From Pseudonocardia parietis (GTDB taxonomy: Bacteria > Actinomycetota > Actinomycetes > Mycobacteriales > Pseudonocardiaceae), in contig NZ_JAGINU010000001.1 in NCBI RefSeq assembly GCF_017876315.1, positions 2,294,001 to 2,358,000 on the forward strand: a stretch of DNA of 64,000 nt. Direction: 5' to 3'. Of this stretch, positions 25,345-32,843 are shown one piece after another. The stretch's first letter is position 1. Each line of letters starts with the position of its first letter. The position numbers and the translations under genes are program-made. The notes beneath the pieces are model-generated. The model worked only from the letters and a program-made list of their open reading frames with translations. It made no database searches and was not told where the DNA came from.

Positions 25345-26345
25345 CGGTCCGCGTCGGCCTCTACTACGACCTGCGCAACCCGGGCGGCGCCCGATCCTGG
25401 CCCGCGGTGTACGCCGACGCCCTGCGCCGGATCGCCGACGCCGAGGCCGCGGGCGCCGATGCCGTGTGGCTCACCGAGCACCACGGCTTCACCGACGGCT
25501 ACCTGCCCGCCCCGTTGACGTTCGCCGCGGCCGTCGCGGCGCGCACGAGCCGGGTCCGGATCGGGACCGCGGTCGTCGTCGCCCCGTTCGTGCCGGTGCA
25601 GGCGCTGGCCGAGCAGGCCGCGGTCGTGGACATCCTGTCCGGCGGGCGCCTCGAACTGGGGCTGGGCGCGGGGTGGCGTGAAGCGGAGTTCGCCGCGTTC
25701 GGCGCCGCCCACGGCGACCGGTACGCCGTCCTCGAGCGGGTGGTCACCGAGCTCGGAGGGCGTAGCGCAGGCGGAGCCCGCATCGGCACCGACCGGAGCG
25801 CAGGCGGAGCCCGTACCGGCCCCGATCTGTGGTCGACCGGGGCCGCCACCCCGCCGCCGGTCCAGGACCCGCTGCCGCTCTGGGTCGGCGCCCGCGGGCC
25901 CCGCGGCGCCCGGATCGCCGGCCGGACGGGCGCCGGACTGCTCTGGCTCGATCACGAGCTGTACCGGACCTACCGGGACGCGTTCACCGGGCCGGGCCTG
26001 CCCCGGGTCGGCGGGCTGGTCAACCTGTTCCTCGCCGACGACCCGGACTCGGCGCTCGCCCGGATCCGGCCGCTCGCCCGGCACAACCGCGCCACCTACG
26101 CCGGGAACGACCGCGGGGCCGCGCGCGGGCCGGCGGTGCTGCCGAAGCTGCAGGTCGTGACACCGCAGCAGGCCGCGGCAGTGGTCCGCGAACGCACCGC
26201 GGGGCTGCCGGCGACCGACGTCTTCTGCTTCGGCGACATCGGCGGGCTCGACGCCGACCTGGTCGACCGGCACGTGGAGCTCGTCGCGGGCACCCTGCCG
26301 CGGCTGCTGCGGGAGCCGGGACCCACCGCGGCCGGGCCGGGGTGA
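25341..26345 (+). CDS. LLM-class (luciferase-like) flavin/F420-dependent oxidoreductase
   Basis: This 334-aa TIM-barrel enzyme has ADAVWLTEHHGFTDGYLPAPL, then VRIGTAVVVAPFVPVQALAEQAAVVDILSGGRLELGLGAGW, the standard front half of the family. It may act as an FMN monooxygenase or an F420 oxidoreductase; the sequence does not decide. Between the ELGG helix and LWSTG there is an Ala/Gly/Arg insertion made of two 11-residue copies (25761-25826). It is the last gene of the importer operon, joined by an ATGA overlap, so it probably acts on the imported compound. Confidence 0.85.
   Translation: MTVRVGLYYDLRNPGGARSWPAVYADALRRIADAEAAGADAVWLTEHHGFTDGYLPAPLTFAAAVAARTSRVRIGTAVVVAPFVPVQALAEQAAVVDILSGGRLELGLGAGWREAEFAAFGAAHGDRYAVLERVVTELGGRSAGGARIGTDRSAGGARTGPDLWSTGAATPPPVQDPLPLWVGARGPRGARIAGRTGAGLLWLDHELYRTYRDAFTGPGLPRVGGLVNLFLADDPDSALARIRPLARHNRATYAGNDRGAARGPAVLPKLQVVTPQQAAAVVRERTAGLPATDVFCFGDIGGLDADLVDRHVELVAGTLPRLLREPGPTAAGPG
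25761..25826 (+). repeat. 33-bp tandem duplication inside the LLM gene
   Basis: Two in-frame copies of a 33-bp unit (25761-25793 and 25794-25826) encode RSAGGARIGTD and RSAGGARTGPD. Both contain AGCGCAGGCGGAGCCCG. GCGGAGCCCG also occurs in the intergenic repeats near 42.97 kb and 46.03 kb, so a small dispersed repeat may have inserted and expanded here. Confidence 0.75.
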
Positions 26346-26355
26346 GCGCGGCGGA

Positions 26356-27165
26356 TCACGGATACCGGTCGCCCAGGCGCCGTTCGGCGGCGAGCCGGTC
26401 GGTGACGGCGTGCACGTCGGTCACCTCGCCGTCGCGCACCGTCAGCAGGCCGGAGGCGTACAGGCTCGCCGGGAGCCCCCGGAGGTGATCGCGCCCGTCG
26501 AGCCCGCCCGCGTAGCTCCCACGCGTCACGACATGGAAGGCGACCCGGTCGCCGGCGGCGAACAGGTCCAGGACCTCGGTCCCCGGTGCGCTCAGCAACA
26601 TCCGGCGCGGCAGGGCGTCGCGTTCGTCGTCGAGGTCGCCGATCGGGACGTCCAGCAGCCGGCCCGCAGCCAGCCAGCGACGGGCGGCGGACTCGGCCTC
26701 GGGCTCGGGCGGTCGCGCCGGCGCCGTCCACGGGTCGAGGCCCGCCGGACGGACGGGGTGGGCCGTGCCGAGTCGCTGCTGGCTGCGTCGGGCGTGGTAG
26801 TCCTGCTCGACGCGGCACTCGAGCAGTCGCTCGCCGTCCCAGCGGTAGAGGCTGACCCCCTGCCACGAGGCGTACCCGCCGTGCAGCGCCGATCGGCCGT
26901 GCTCGGTGAAGTGGAACGCGGCCCGGTCCTCGCCGAGCACCAGCTCGTGCACGGTGAACCCGAGGCCGGGGAACTGGCGGTACTGCTTCTCGGTGGCTGG
27001 CACGTACTGGTCGTCGCGGCCGCGGAGCTCGACGTCCCCCATGCGCAGCACGTAGCCGTCGACCATGATCTCGCGGCACACCGTGAAGTCGTGCGCCGCG
27101 GTGTATGCGAACGCGTACCGGCGCAGCAACGCCGCGAGCGGGTGCAGACCGTCGACCGACTCCAT
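26356..27165 (-). CDS. NTF2/SnoaL-like protein, probably two tandem domains
   Basis: This protein of about 269 aa has two cystatin/NTF2-like halves. The first (about 1-135) includes YAFAYTAAHDFTVCREIMVDGYVLRMG and YASWQGVSLYRWDGERLLECRVEQDY. The second (about 150-260) includes FAAGDRVAFHVVTRGSYAGG and YASGLLTVRDGEVTDVHAVTDRLA. Such proteins are isomerases, hydrolases or cyclases, or ligand binders. The start is the ATG at 27165 with GGGAGGG 6 nt upstream. Operator site D lies 22 nt upstream of the start, opposite the TetR gene. Confidence 0.75.
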   Translation of the reverse strand: MESVDGLHPLAALLRRYAFAYTAAHDFTVCREIMVDGYVLRMGDVELRGRDDQYVPATEKQYRQFPGLGFTVHELVLGEDRAAFHFTEHGRSALHGGYASWQGVSLYRWDGERLLECRVEQDYHARRSQQRLGTAHPVRPAGLDPWTAPARPPEPEAESAARRWLAAGRLLDVPIGDLDDERDALPRRMLLSAPGTEVLDLFAAGDRVAFHVVTRGSYAGGLDGRDHLRGLPASLYASGLLTVRDGEVTDVHAVTDRLAAERRLGDRYP

Positions 27166-27187
27166 GGTGCCCTCCCGAGTGCCGTTG

Positions 27188-27207
27188 CCCAACCAATCGT
27201 TAGGTGG
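27188..27207. promoter_or_regulatory. TetR-regulon operator, site D
   Basis: CCCAACCAATCGTTAGGTGG matches site C at 14 of 20 positions, including CCCAA, the central CGT and GGT. It sits just upstream of the NTF2-like gene in the NTF2/TetR divergent promoter. Confidence 0.55.
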
Positions 27208-27237
27208 ATACGGTCGGGATGTCAAGCGGCGCCGGAC

Positions 27238-27257
27238 CGACCTGCTGTTAGGTTGGG
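27238..27257. promoter_or_regulatory. TetR-regulon operator, site E (weak)
   Basis: On the minus strand CCCAACCTAACAGCAGGTCG matches site C at 13 of 20 positions; one half-site is good and the other poor. It ends 3 nt before the TetR start codon, which would suit autorepression. Confidence 0.45.
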
Positions 27258-27260
27258 CGG

Positions 27261-27941
27261 GTGGTGAACAGGAGGCGCTCCGCGCGCGCGGACACCGCTC
27301 CGCCGTTCCGGGCGGACGACGGACGCTGGCAGGAACTGCTGGACATCGCGGCCCGCATCTTCGCCCGCAAGGGATACAAGTCCACCACCCTGCAGGACAT
27401 CGCCGACGAGTTCGGCGTGCTCAAGGGCAGCCTCTACCACTACATCCGGAGCAAGGACGACCTGCTGTTCGAGGTGGTCCACTCGGTCTACGAGGAGGGC
27501 CTCGCCAACCTGCGTGCGGTGGCCGGCGCCGATCTCGACCCCGTGGAACGACTGCGGGCGGTCGTCCGCGGGCACGTCGTCTACCTGATCGACAACCTCG
27601 TCGAGACCACGGTCCTGCTGCACGAGTTCGACCAGCTCTCCGACGAACGGCGGGCCCGGATGCCGATCCGCGACTACCAGACCCTGATCGCGGACCTCGT
27701 CGCCGAGGCGAAGGCGGACGGCCGGCTCAAGCCCGACGTCGATCCCCAGCTCGCGGCGCTGGCGGTGCTGGGTGCGACGAACTGGGTCTACCGCTGGTAC
27801 CGCCCGGGAGCCCGCTCGCCCGAGGAGATCGCCGACCAGTACGCGGACCTGCTGGTCGACGGGATGCTGCTGCCCGACCGTCGATCGGCGGGTGCGGCAC
27901 CGGAACGGGCCGGGGCGTCGCCGGGCGGCGCCACCGGCTGA
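27261..27941 (+). CDS. TetR/AcrR-family regulator of the 18-32 kb catabolic island
   Basis: This 226-aa protein has the helix-turn-helix TTLQDIADEFGVLKGSLYHYIRSKDDLLFEV (about 37-67) and a helical ligand domain. FDQLSDERRARM and a Gly/Ala-rich tail suggest the group that senses CoA thioesters or lipids (KstR2/FadR-type), which is inference. GTG at 27261 or 27264 may be used. It is central to the island, and the 20-bp motif AACCA-N5-TGGTT recurs at the promoters around it, so it is the probable local repressor. Confidence 0.88.
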   Translation: MVNRRRSARADTAPPFRADDGRWQELLDIAARIFARKGYKSTTLQDIADEFGVLKGSLYHYIRSKDDLLFEVVHSVYEEGLANLRAVAGADLDPVERLRAVVRGHVVYLIDNLVETTVLLHEFDQLSDERRARMPIRDYQTLIADLVAEAKADGRLKPDVDPQLAALAVLGATNWVYRWYRPGARSPEEIADQYADLLVDGMLLPDRRSAGAAPERAGASPGGATG

Positions 27942-27993
27942 GGCTCCGGCGCCGGGTCCGGTCGCCACCCACGGTCGAACTACTGACGGGCTG

Positions 27994-28013
27994 CCCAAAC
28001 CAACGTATGGTTG
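27994..28013. promoter_or_regulatory. TetR-regulon operator, site C (best match)
   Basis: CCCAAACCAACGTATGGTTG is the reference copy of the motif, with inverted arms AACCA and TGGTT around ACGTA. It lies 35 nt upstream of the MDR oxidoreductase start, where it could overlap the promoter or the transcript start. Confidence 0.8.
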
Positions 28014-28048
28014 CTGGGAGTTGTCACCCGATCGAGAGGGGCCGCCCG

Positions 28049-29029
28049 GTGCGTGCCGTCGTCGCCAGCAAGATCTCTGCAGATGCCCCAGCCGACGCGG
28101 TGGAGGTCGTCGACCGTGCGGATCTCGTTCCCGGGCCGGGCCAGGTGCTCGTCACCGTGCGGGCGGCCTCGCTGAACCACCACGACCTGTGGGCGTTGCG
28201 GGGTGTCGGGGTGAGTGAGGACAGGCTCCCGATGGTGCTCGGGTCCGACGTCGCCGGCGTCACCGAAGACGGGCGCGAGGTCGTCGTGCACGCACTGGTG
28301 GCCGACCCGGACCGCGGTCACGGCGACGAGCTGCTCGATCCCCGGCGGGGGATGCTCGCCGACGCGCTGCAGGGCGGGCTGGCCGAACGGGTCGTCGTGC
28401 CCGAGCGCAACCTCGTCGACAAGCCCGCGTCACTGAGCTTCGAGCAGGCCGCCTGCCTGCCGACCGCGTGGCTCACCGCCTACCGGATGCTGTTCGTCCG
28501 CGGCGCGGCGCGACCCGGGCAGACCGTGCTGGTGCAGGGGGCCAGCGGGGGCGTCGCGACCGCGGCGATCGTGCTGGGGCGCTCGGCCGGGCTGCGGGTG
28601 CAGGTCACCGGCCGGACCCCGGAGAAGCTGGAGAAGGCGCGGGCACTGGGTGCCGACGGGTGCTTCGGCTCCGGCGAGCGGCTCCCCGAACGGGTCGATC
28701 TGGTGATCGACACCGTCGGTGGGCCGACCTGGGAGCACTCGCTGCGCTCGGTGCGCCCGGGCGGGACGGTGGTCGTGGCGGGGGCGACGGCCGGTGCTGC
28801 GGTCCGGACCGACCTGTTCCGGTTGTTCCTGCAGCACATCACGGTGCACGGATCCGCGATGGGCCGGATCGAGGAGCTGCGCGATCTCCTGGCGCTGTGC
28901 GAGGCGCGCGGCGTCGTCCCGCACGTCGACTCCGTGTTCGGACTGGAACGGGCGCCGGAGGCGTTCGCGAAGCTCGCCGCAGGCGAGGCGTTCGGCAAGG
29001 TCGTCATCGTGCCGGAGGCCGTGGCGTAG
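28049..29029 (+). CDS. Medium-chain (MDR) NADP-dependent oxidoreductase, quinone-reductase-like
   Basis: This protein of about 326 aa has a GroES-like N-terminal domain (VRAASLNHHDLWALRGVG, VLGSDVAGV) and a Rossmann domain with VLVQGASGGVATAAIVLGRSAG and VIDTVGG. The catalytic zinc ligands and the four-Cys structural zinc loop of alcohol dehydrogenases are absent, so it is a zinc-free MDR such as an enoyl or quinone reductase. GTG at 28049 follows GAGAGGGG by 7 nt. It is the first gene after operator site C. Confidence 0.85.
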   Translation: MRAVVASKISADAPADAVEVVDRADLVPGPGQVLVTVRAASLNHHDLWALRGVGVSEDRLPMVLGSDVAGVTEDGREVVVHALVADPDRGHGDELLDPRRGMLADALQGGLAERVVVPERNLVDKPASLSFEQAACLPTAWLTAYRMLFVRGAARPGQTVLVQGASGGVATAAIVLGRSAGLRVQVTGRTPEKLEKARALGADGCFGSGERLPERVDLVIDTVGGPTWEHSLRSVRPGGTVVVAGATAGAAVRTDLFRLFLQHITVHGSAMGRIEELRDLLALCEARGVVPHVDSVFGLERAPEAFAKLAAGEAFGKVVIVPEAVA

Positions 29030-29038
29030 CACTCAGCC

Positions 29039-29058
29039 CTACCAAACGGTTGTCTGGG
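29039..29058. promoter_or_regulatory. TetR-regulon operator, site F
   Basis: On the minus strand CCCAGACAACCGTTTGGTAG matches site C at 15 of 20 positions. It lies 52 nt upstream of the acyl-CoA dehydrogenase start and right after the MDR gene stop, giving this gene its own regulated promoter. Confidence 0.55.
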
Positions 29059-29109
29059 CGGCTATCGTGGAGTCGCACAGCGCAGTGTCGGCGGATGCGA
29101 GGCAGGACA

Positions 29110-30276
29110 GTGGACTTCGAGCTCAACGAGCAGCAGCAGCTCTTCCGGAAGACCGTGCGGGACTGGGTGGACCGGGAGGCACCGAAGGAGTGGGCGCGCG
29201 AGCTCGAGAAGGACGAGTACAACTTCCCGCACGCGCTGTGGGACAAGTTCACCACCGCGGGCTTCCACGGCATCGGGCTGCCGGAGGAGTACGGGGGCCA
29301 GGGCGGCGACATCCTGACCCAGATGATCCTGGCCCGCGGCCTGGCCCGCTCGCTGGCCGGGCTGACCTGGGTGTGGGGGATCACCTCGTTCGCGGGCGGC
29401 AAGTCCGTCGGCCTCTACGGCACCGAGGAGCAGAAGCGCCGCCATCTCACCGCCATCACCGAGGGACGGGAGAAGTGGGCGATCGGCTTCACCGAACCAG
29501 GCGGCGGCACCGACCTGCTGGGCGGTCTGCGCACGCGGGCGAAGAAGGTCGACGGCGGCTGGGTCGTCAACGGGCAGAAGACGTGGAGCTCGATGGCCCA
29601 CGTCGCCGACTACATCCTGCTGCTGGCCCGCACCGCCGACTACACGGACAAGCGACACCAGGGCGTGTCGCTGTTCATCCTCCCGGCGCGCAGCGAGGGC
29701 GTCACGATCCGGGAGATCCCCAAGGTCGGGATGCGGTCCCTGGGCTCCTGCGACGTCTACCTCGACGACGTGTTCGTACCGGAGGAGAACCTGCTCGGCG
29801 AGGAGAACCGGGCCTGGCGCATGCTGCTGCCGACGCTCAACAACGAACGGATCATGCTGTCGTCGTTCTGCGTCGGGATCATGGACGGGGTCCTGGAGGA
29901 CGCCGTGCGCTACGCCATGGAGCGCGAGGCCTTCGGCGGGGTGATCGGCCGGTTCCAGTCGCTGCAGCACCACATCGCGAACATCGCCATGTGGCGCGAC
30001 CAGGCCGAGCTCATGGTCAACCGGGCCGCCTGGATGCAGTCGCTCGGCAGGCCCTGCGGGCAGGAGGCCAACATGGCCAAGGTCGTCGCCTCCGAGCTCG
30101 GCGGACAGGCCGCCGACCTCGGGCTGCAGATCCTCGGCGGCATGGGGTACTCCGCCGAGACCGACATGCAGCGCTACTGGCGGGACGTGCGGCTGTTCCG
30201 GATCGGCCCGGTCACCAACGAGATGGCCCGCAACGGCATCGCCGAGGGGCTCGGCCTGCCCCGGTCGTTCTCGTGA
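29110..30276 (+). CDS. Acyl-CoA dehydrogenase family protein
   Basis: This protein of about 388 aa has the family N-terminus MDFELNEQQQLFRKTVRDWV, the middle domain AIGFTEPGGGTDLLGGL with VVNGQKTWSS, and the C-terminal domain REAFGGVIGRFQSLQHHIANI and LQILGGMGYSAETDMQRYWRD. The position of the usual catalytic Glu reads RIGPVTNEM, so that residue is Pro here. GTG at 29110 fits the family start; an in-frame ATG at 29095 would add five residues. It probably oxidises the CoA ester made by one of the two ligases in the island. Confidence 0.9.
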   Translation: MDFELNEQQQLFRKTVRDWVDREAPKEWARELEKDEYNFPHALWDKFTTAGFHGIGLPEEYGGQGGDILTQMILARGLARSLAGLTWVWGITSFAGGKSVGLYGTEEQKRRHLTAITEGREKWAIGFTEPGGGTDLLGGLRTRAKKVDGGWVVNGQKTWSSMAHVADYILLLARTADYTDKRHQGVSLFILPARSEGVTIREIPKVGMRSLGSCDVYLDDVFVPEENLLGEENRAWRMLLPTLNNERIMLSSFCVGIMDGVLEDAVRYAMEREAFGGVIGRFQSLQHHIANIAMWRDQAELMVNRAAWMQSLGRPCGQEANMAKVVASELGGQAADLGLQILGGMGYSAETDMQRYWRDVRLFRIGPVTNEMARNGIAEGLGLPRSFS

Positions 30277-30353
30277 ACGTGCCGTAGGGCGACGCCGAGG
30301 TCGCGCTCCGAACCTGACACCCACCGTCGAGCAGCTCAACGAGGAGATGTCTC

Positions 30354-32021
30354 ATGGCCGACCCGATCCTGACCCTGCCGCGACTCGTCGAGCGGGCCAC
30401 CCGCGAGCACCCGGACGCCGACTGTGTCGTCTTCCCGGAGGTGAGGCGCTCGTACCGCGAGGTGCACGAGCGGGCCACCGACGTCGCCCGTGCCCTGACC
30501 GCGCTCGGGATCGGCCCCGGCGACGCCGTCGGCACCCTGATGCCCAACTGCCTCGACTTCGTCCACGTCATGATCGGGACGTCGATGACCGGGGCGCTGT
30601 TCGTTCCGGTCAACGCGCGGCTCGCACCCCGCGAGATCGCGCACGTGGTGGCCGACTCCGGGATGCGGGTGCTCGTCACGACGGACGCGGTCGACGAGCA
30701 CGTCGACTACGTCGACCGGCTGCACCGGGCGTTGCCGGAGCTCGCGACCGGAGACGCCGGTGAGACCCCGGCGGTGGCGGGCGCACCCGGCCTCGACCAC
30801 GCGGTGCTGATGGGGACCCGCTCCGCGGCCGGTTTCGTCGGCGGGACGGCGTTCCTGGAGCGGGGCGCGCCGGTCGACGCCGGCACCGTCCGTGCCGCGG
30901 CGCTCGCCGTCCCACCGGCTGCTCCGTACATCATGATGTACACCTCCGGCACGACCGCCGAGCCGAAGGGCTGCCCGCTGACCCACGAGTCCGTCGTGCG
31001 GCTCGGACGGGCGTGCGGTGAGGAGGCGTTCCGGATCACGGCGGCCGACCGGATGTGGAACCCGCTCCCGATGTTCCACGTCAGCGCGCAGGCCCCGATG
31101 GTGGCGGTGTTCGGTGCGGGGGCCGCCTGGATCTCGATGACCCACTTCGAGCCGGACGCCGCGCTGGATCTGATCGAGCGGGAACGCGCGACGCTGCTCT
31201 ACCCCGCCTACCCCACACTGACGGCTCCGCTGCTGGGGCACCCGCGCTACCGCGCGGATACCTTCCGCCGCGTGCGGGCGATGCTCACCGTCGGCCCGCC
31301 CGACCTGCTGCGCGGTTTCCAGGAGCAGCTGCCGCACACCGCGCACGTCAGCTGCTACGGCTCCACAGAGACCGGTGGCGTGGCCATCATGGGGCGGCTG
31401 GACGACCCGCTGGAGGAACGGATCACCTCCGGCAAACCGTTCAGCGGGGTGGAGGCAGAGGTCCGCGACCCGGCCACCGGCGAGGTGCGGCCCGCCGGCG
31501 AGACCGGGCTGCTCCACATCCGCGGGTTCAACCTCTTCCAGGGCTACCGCAACGACCCGGAGAAGACGGCGGCGAGCATCGACGCGCAGGGATGGTTCTG
31601 CACCGGCGATCTCGCCGCGATCGACGACCGCGGGAACCTGACCTTCCGGGGCCGGATCAAGGACATGCTCAAGGTGGGCGGCGAGAACGTCGGGTGCCTG
31701 GAGGTCGAGGCCTTCCTCACCGGCCATCCGGACATCGCGCTCGCCTGTGTCGTCGGTGTACCCGACGACCGCTACGGCGAGGTGCCTGCCGCCTTCGTCG
31801 AGCTCCGGCACGGTGCGGAGCTGACCGCGGACGAGGTGCTCGAGTTCTGCAGGGGTGGGCTGGCCCGGTACAAGGTGCCGCGCCACGTGCGCTTCGTCTC
31901 GGAGTGGCCGATGTCCGCGACGAAGATCCAGAAGTTCCGCCTGCGGGACCGGCTGCTGGCCGAGCCGGCCGGTGCCGGTGTGCCGGACGCCGTCGCCACC
32001 GCGGCCCCGGCGACGCCCTGA
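30354..32021 (+). CDS. AMP-forming acyl-CoA ligase
   Basis: This 555-aa enzyme has YIMMYTSGTTAEPKGCPLTHESV (about 190-212), VSCYGSTETGGVA, AQGWFCTGDLAAIDD, the hinge GRIKDMLKVGGENVGCLEVEAFL and the terminal ATKIQKFRLRD lysine. It activates a carboxylic acid as its CoA thioester. It lies 77 nt after the acyl-CoA dehydrogenase, likely in the same transcript, with GAGGAGA 8 nt before the ATG. Together with the ligase at 18.2 kb it brackets the TetR-controlled island. Confidence 0.92.
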   Translation: MADPILTLPRLVERATREHPDADCVVFPEVRRSYREVHERATDVARALTALGIGPGDAVGTLMPNCLDFVHVMIGTSMTGALFVPVNARLAPREIAHVVADSGMRVLVTTDAVDEHVDYVDRLHRALPELATGDAGETPAVAGAPGLDHAVLMGTRSAAGFVGGTAFLERGAPVDAGTVRAAALAVPPAAPYIMMYTSGTTAEPKGCPLTHESVVRLGRACGEEAFRITAADRMWNPLPMFHVSAQAPMVAVFGAGAAWISMTHFEPDAALDLIERERATLLYPAYPTLTAPLLGHPRYRADTFRRVRAMLTVGPPDLLRGFQEQLPHTAHVSCYGSTETGGVAIMGRLDDPLEERITSGKPFSGVEAEVRDPATGEVRPAGETGLLHIRGFNLFQGYRNDPEKTAASIDAQGWFCTGDLAAIDDRGNLTFRGRIKDMLKVGGENVGCLEVEAFLTGHPDIALACVVGVPDDRYGEVPAAFVELRHGAELTADEVLEFCRGGLARYKVPRHVRFVSEWPMSATKIQKFRLRDRLLAEPAGAGVPDAVATAAPATP

Positions 32022-32036
32022 GCGCCACGATCCGAT

Positions 32037-32061
32037 GTGTCCGCCGCGCGGTGGCGGGTAC
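32037..32061 (+). promoter_or_regulatory. SigB/SigF-type promoter of surE-pfkB
   Basis: GTGT, a 15-nt spacer and GGGTAC (-10, 32056-32061) match the actinobacterial stress-sigma consensus GNNT-N14-16-GGGTAC/T. The predicted transcript start is 7-9 nt downstream, at the GTG of the SurE gene (32070). Confidence 0.6.
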
Positions 32062-32069
32062 TTCATTCC

Positions 32070-32843
32070 GTGACCTCAGGCCCACGCGCTCTCGTGACCA
32101 ATGACGACGGCATCGAATCACCCGGGCTGGCCGTGCTGGCCGATGTGGCCGCCGGCGCCGGGCTGGACGTCGTCGTCGCCGCCCCCGATCGGCAGTACTC
32201 CGGGGCCTCGGCCTCGGTGACGGCCGTCCAGGAACAGGGACGCACGGTGACCGAGGAGCGTCCGCCGCTCGCGGAGGCTCCCGCCCACGCCGTGCGCGCG
32301 GCGCCGGCGCACATCGTCGTCGTCGCCCTGCACGGCTGGCTCGACCCACCCCCGGAGCTGGTCCTGTCCGGTATCAACCGGGGTGCGAACGTGGGGCGGG
32401 CGGTGCTGCACTCGGGCACCGTCGGGGCGGCGCTGACCGCCGGTCTGCAGGGGGCCCGGGGCCTCGCGGTGTCGTTGGACGTGCCGCTCGGGTCGACCGA
32501 ACCCGAGGACTGGGACGCGGTGCGCGGCCACGTCGAGCAGCTCCTGCCGCTGCTGCGTGACAGCGCGGCCGGGTCCACGTTCTCGCTCAACGTGCCGGAC
32601 CGGCCCGCCGGGGAACACCGCGAGCTGCGCAGCGCCCCGCTCGACCCGGAGGGCTCGGTGCGGACCCTGGTCGAGGAGTCCGGGGTGGACGGTGTGCTGT
32701 TGCGTGAGGTCGGGACCGACCGGCCACCCGAGCCGGACACCGACCGGGCGCTGCTCGCCGAGGGCCACCCCACGCTGACCGCGCTCGGCGGCCTCTGCGA
32801 GGTCGCGCCACCGGTCCTGCCGGGCGCCGGAGCCGCCCGGTGA
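32070..32843 (+). CDS. surE: SurE-like 5'/3'-nucleotidase
   Basis: This phosphatase of about 257 aa has the two SurE hallmark segments. ALVTNDDGIESPGL holds the metal-binding Asp pair near residues 12-13, and VLSGINRGANVGRAVLHSGTVGAA holds the Asn metal/substrate residues. SurE enzymes dephosphorylate nucleoside monophosphates and are often stationary-phase genes. I choose the GTG at 32070 because it falls where the stress-type promoter would start transcription; a GTG at 32037 would lie in the -35 element. The stop overlaps the next GTG. Confidence 0.82.
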   Translation: MTSGPRALVTNDDGIESPGLAVLADVAAGAGLDVVVAAPDRQYSGASASVTAVQEQGRTVTEERPPLAEAPAHAVRAAPAHIVVVALHGWLDPPPELVLSGINRGANVGRAVLHSGTVGAALTAGLQGARGLAVSLDVPLGSTEPEDWDAVRGHVEQLLPLLRDSAAGSTFSLNVPDRPAGEHRELRSAPLDPEGSVRTLVEESGVDGVLLREVGTDRPPEPDTDRALLAEGHPTLTALGGLCEVAPPVLPGAGAAR

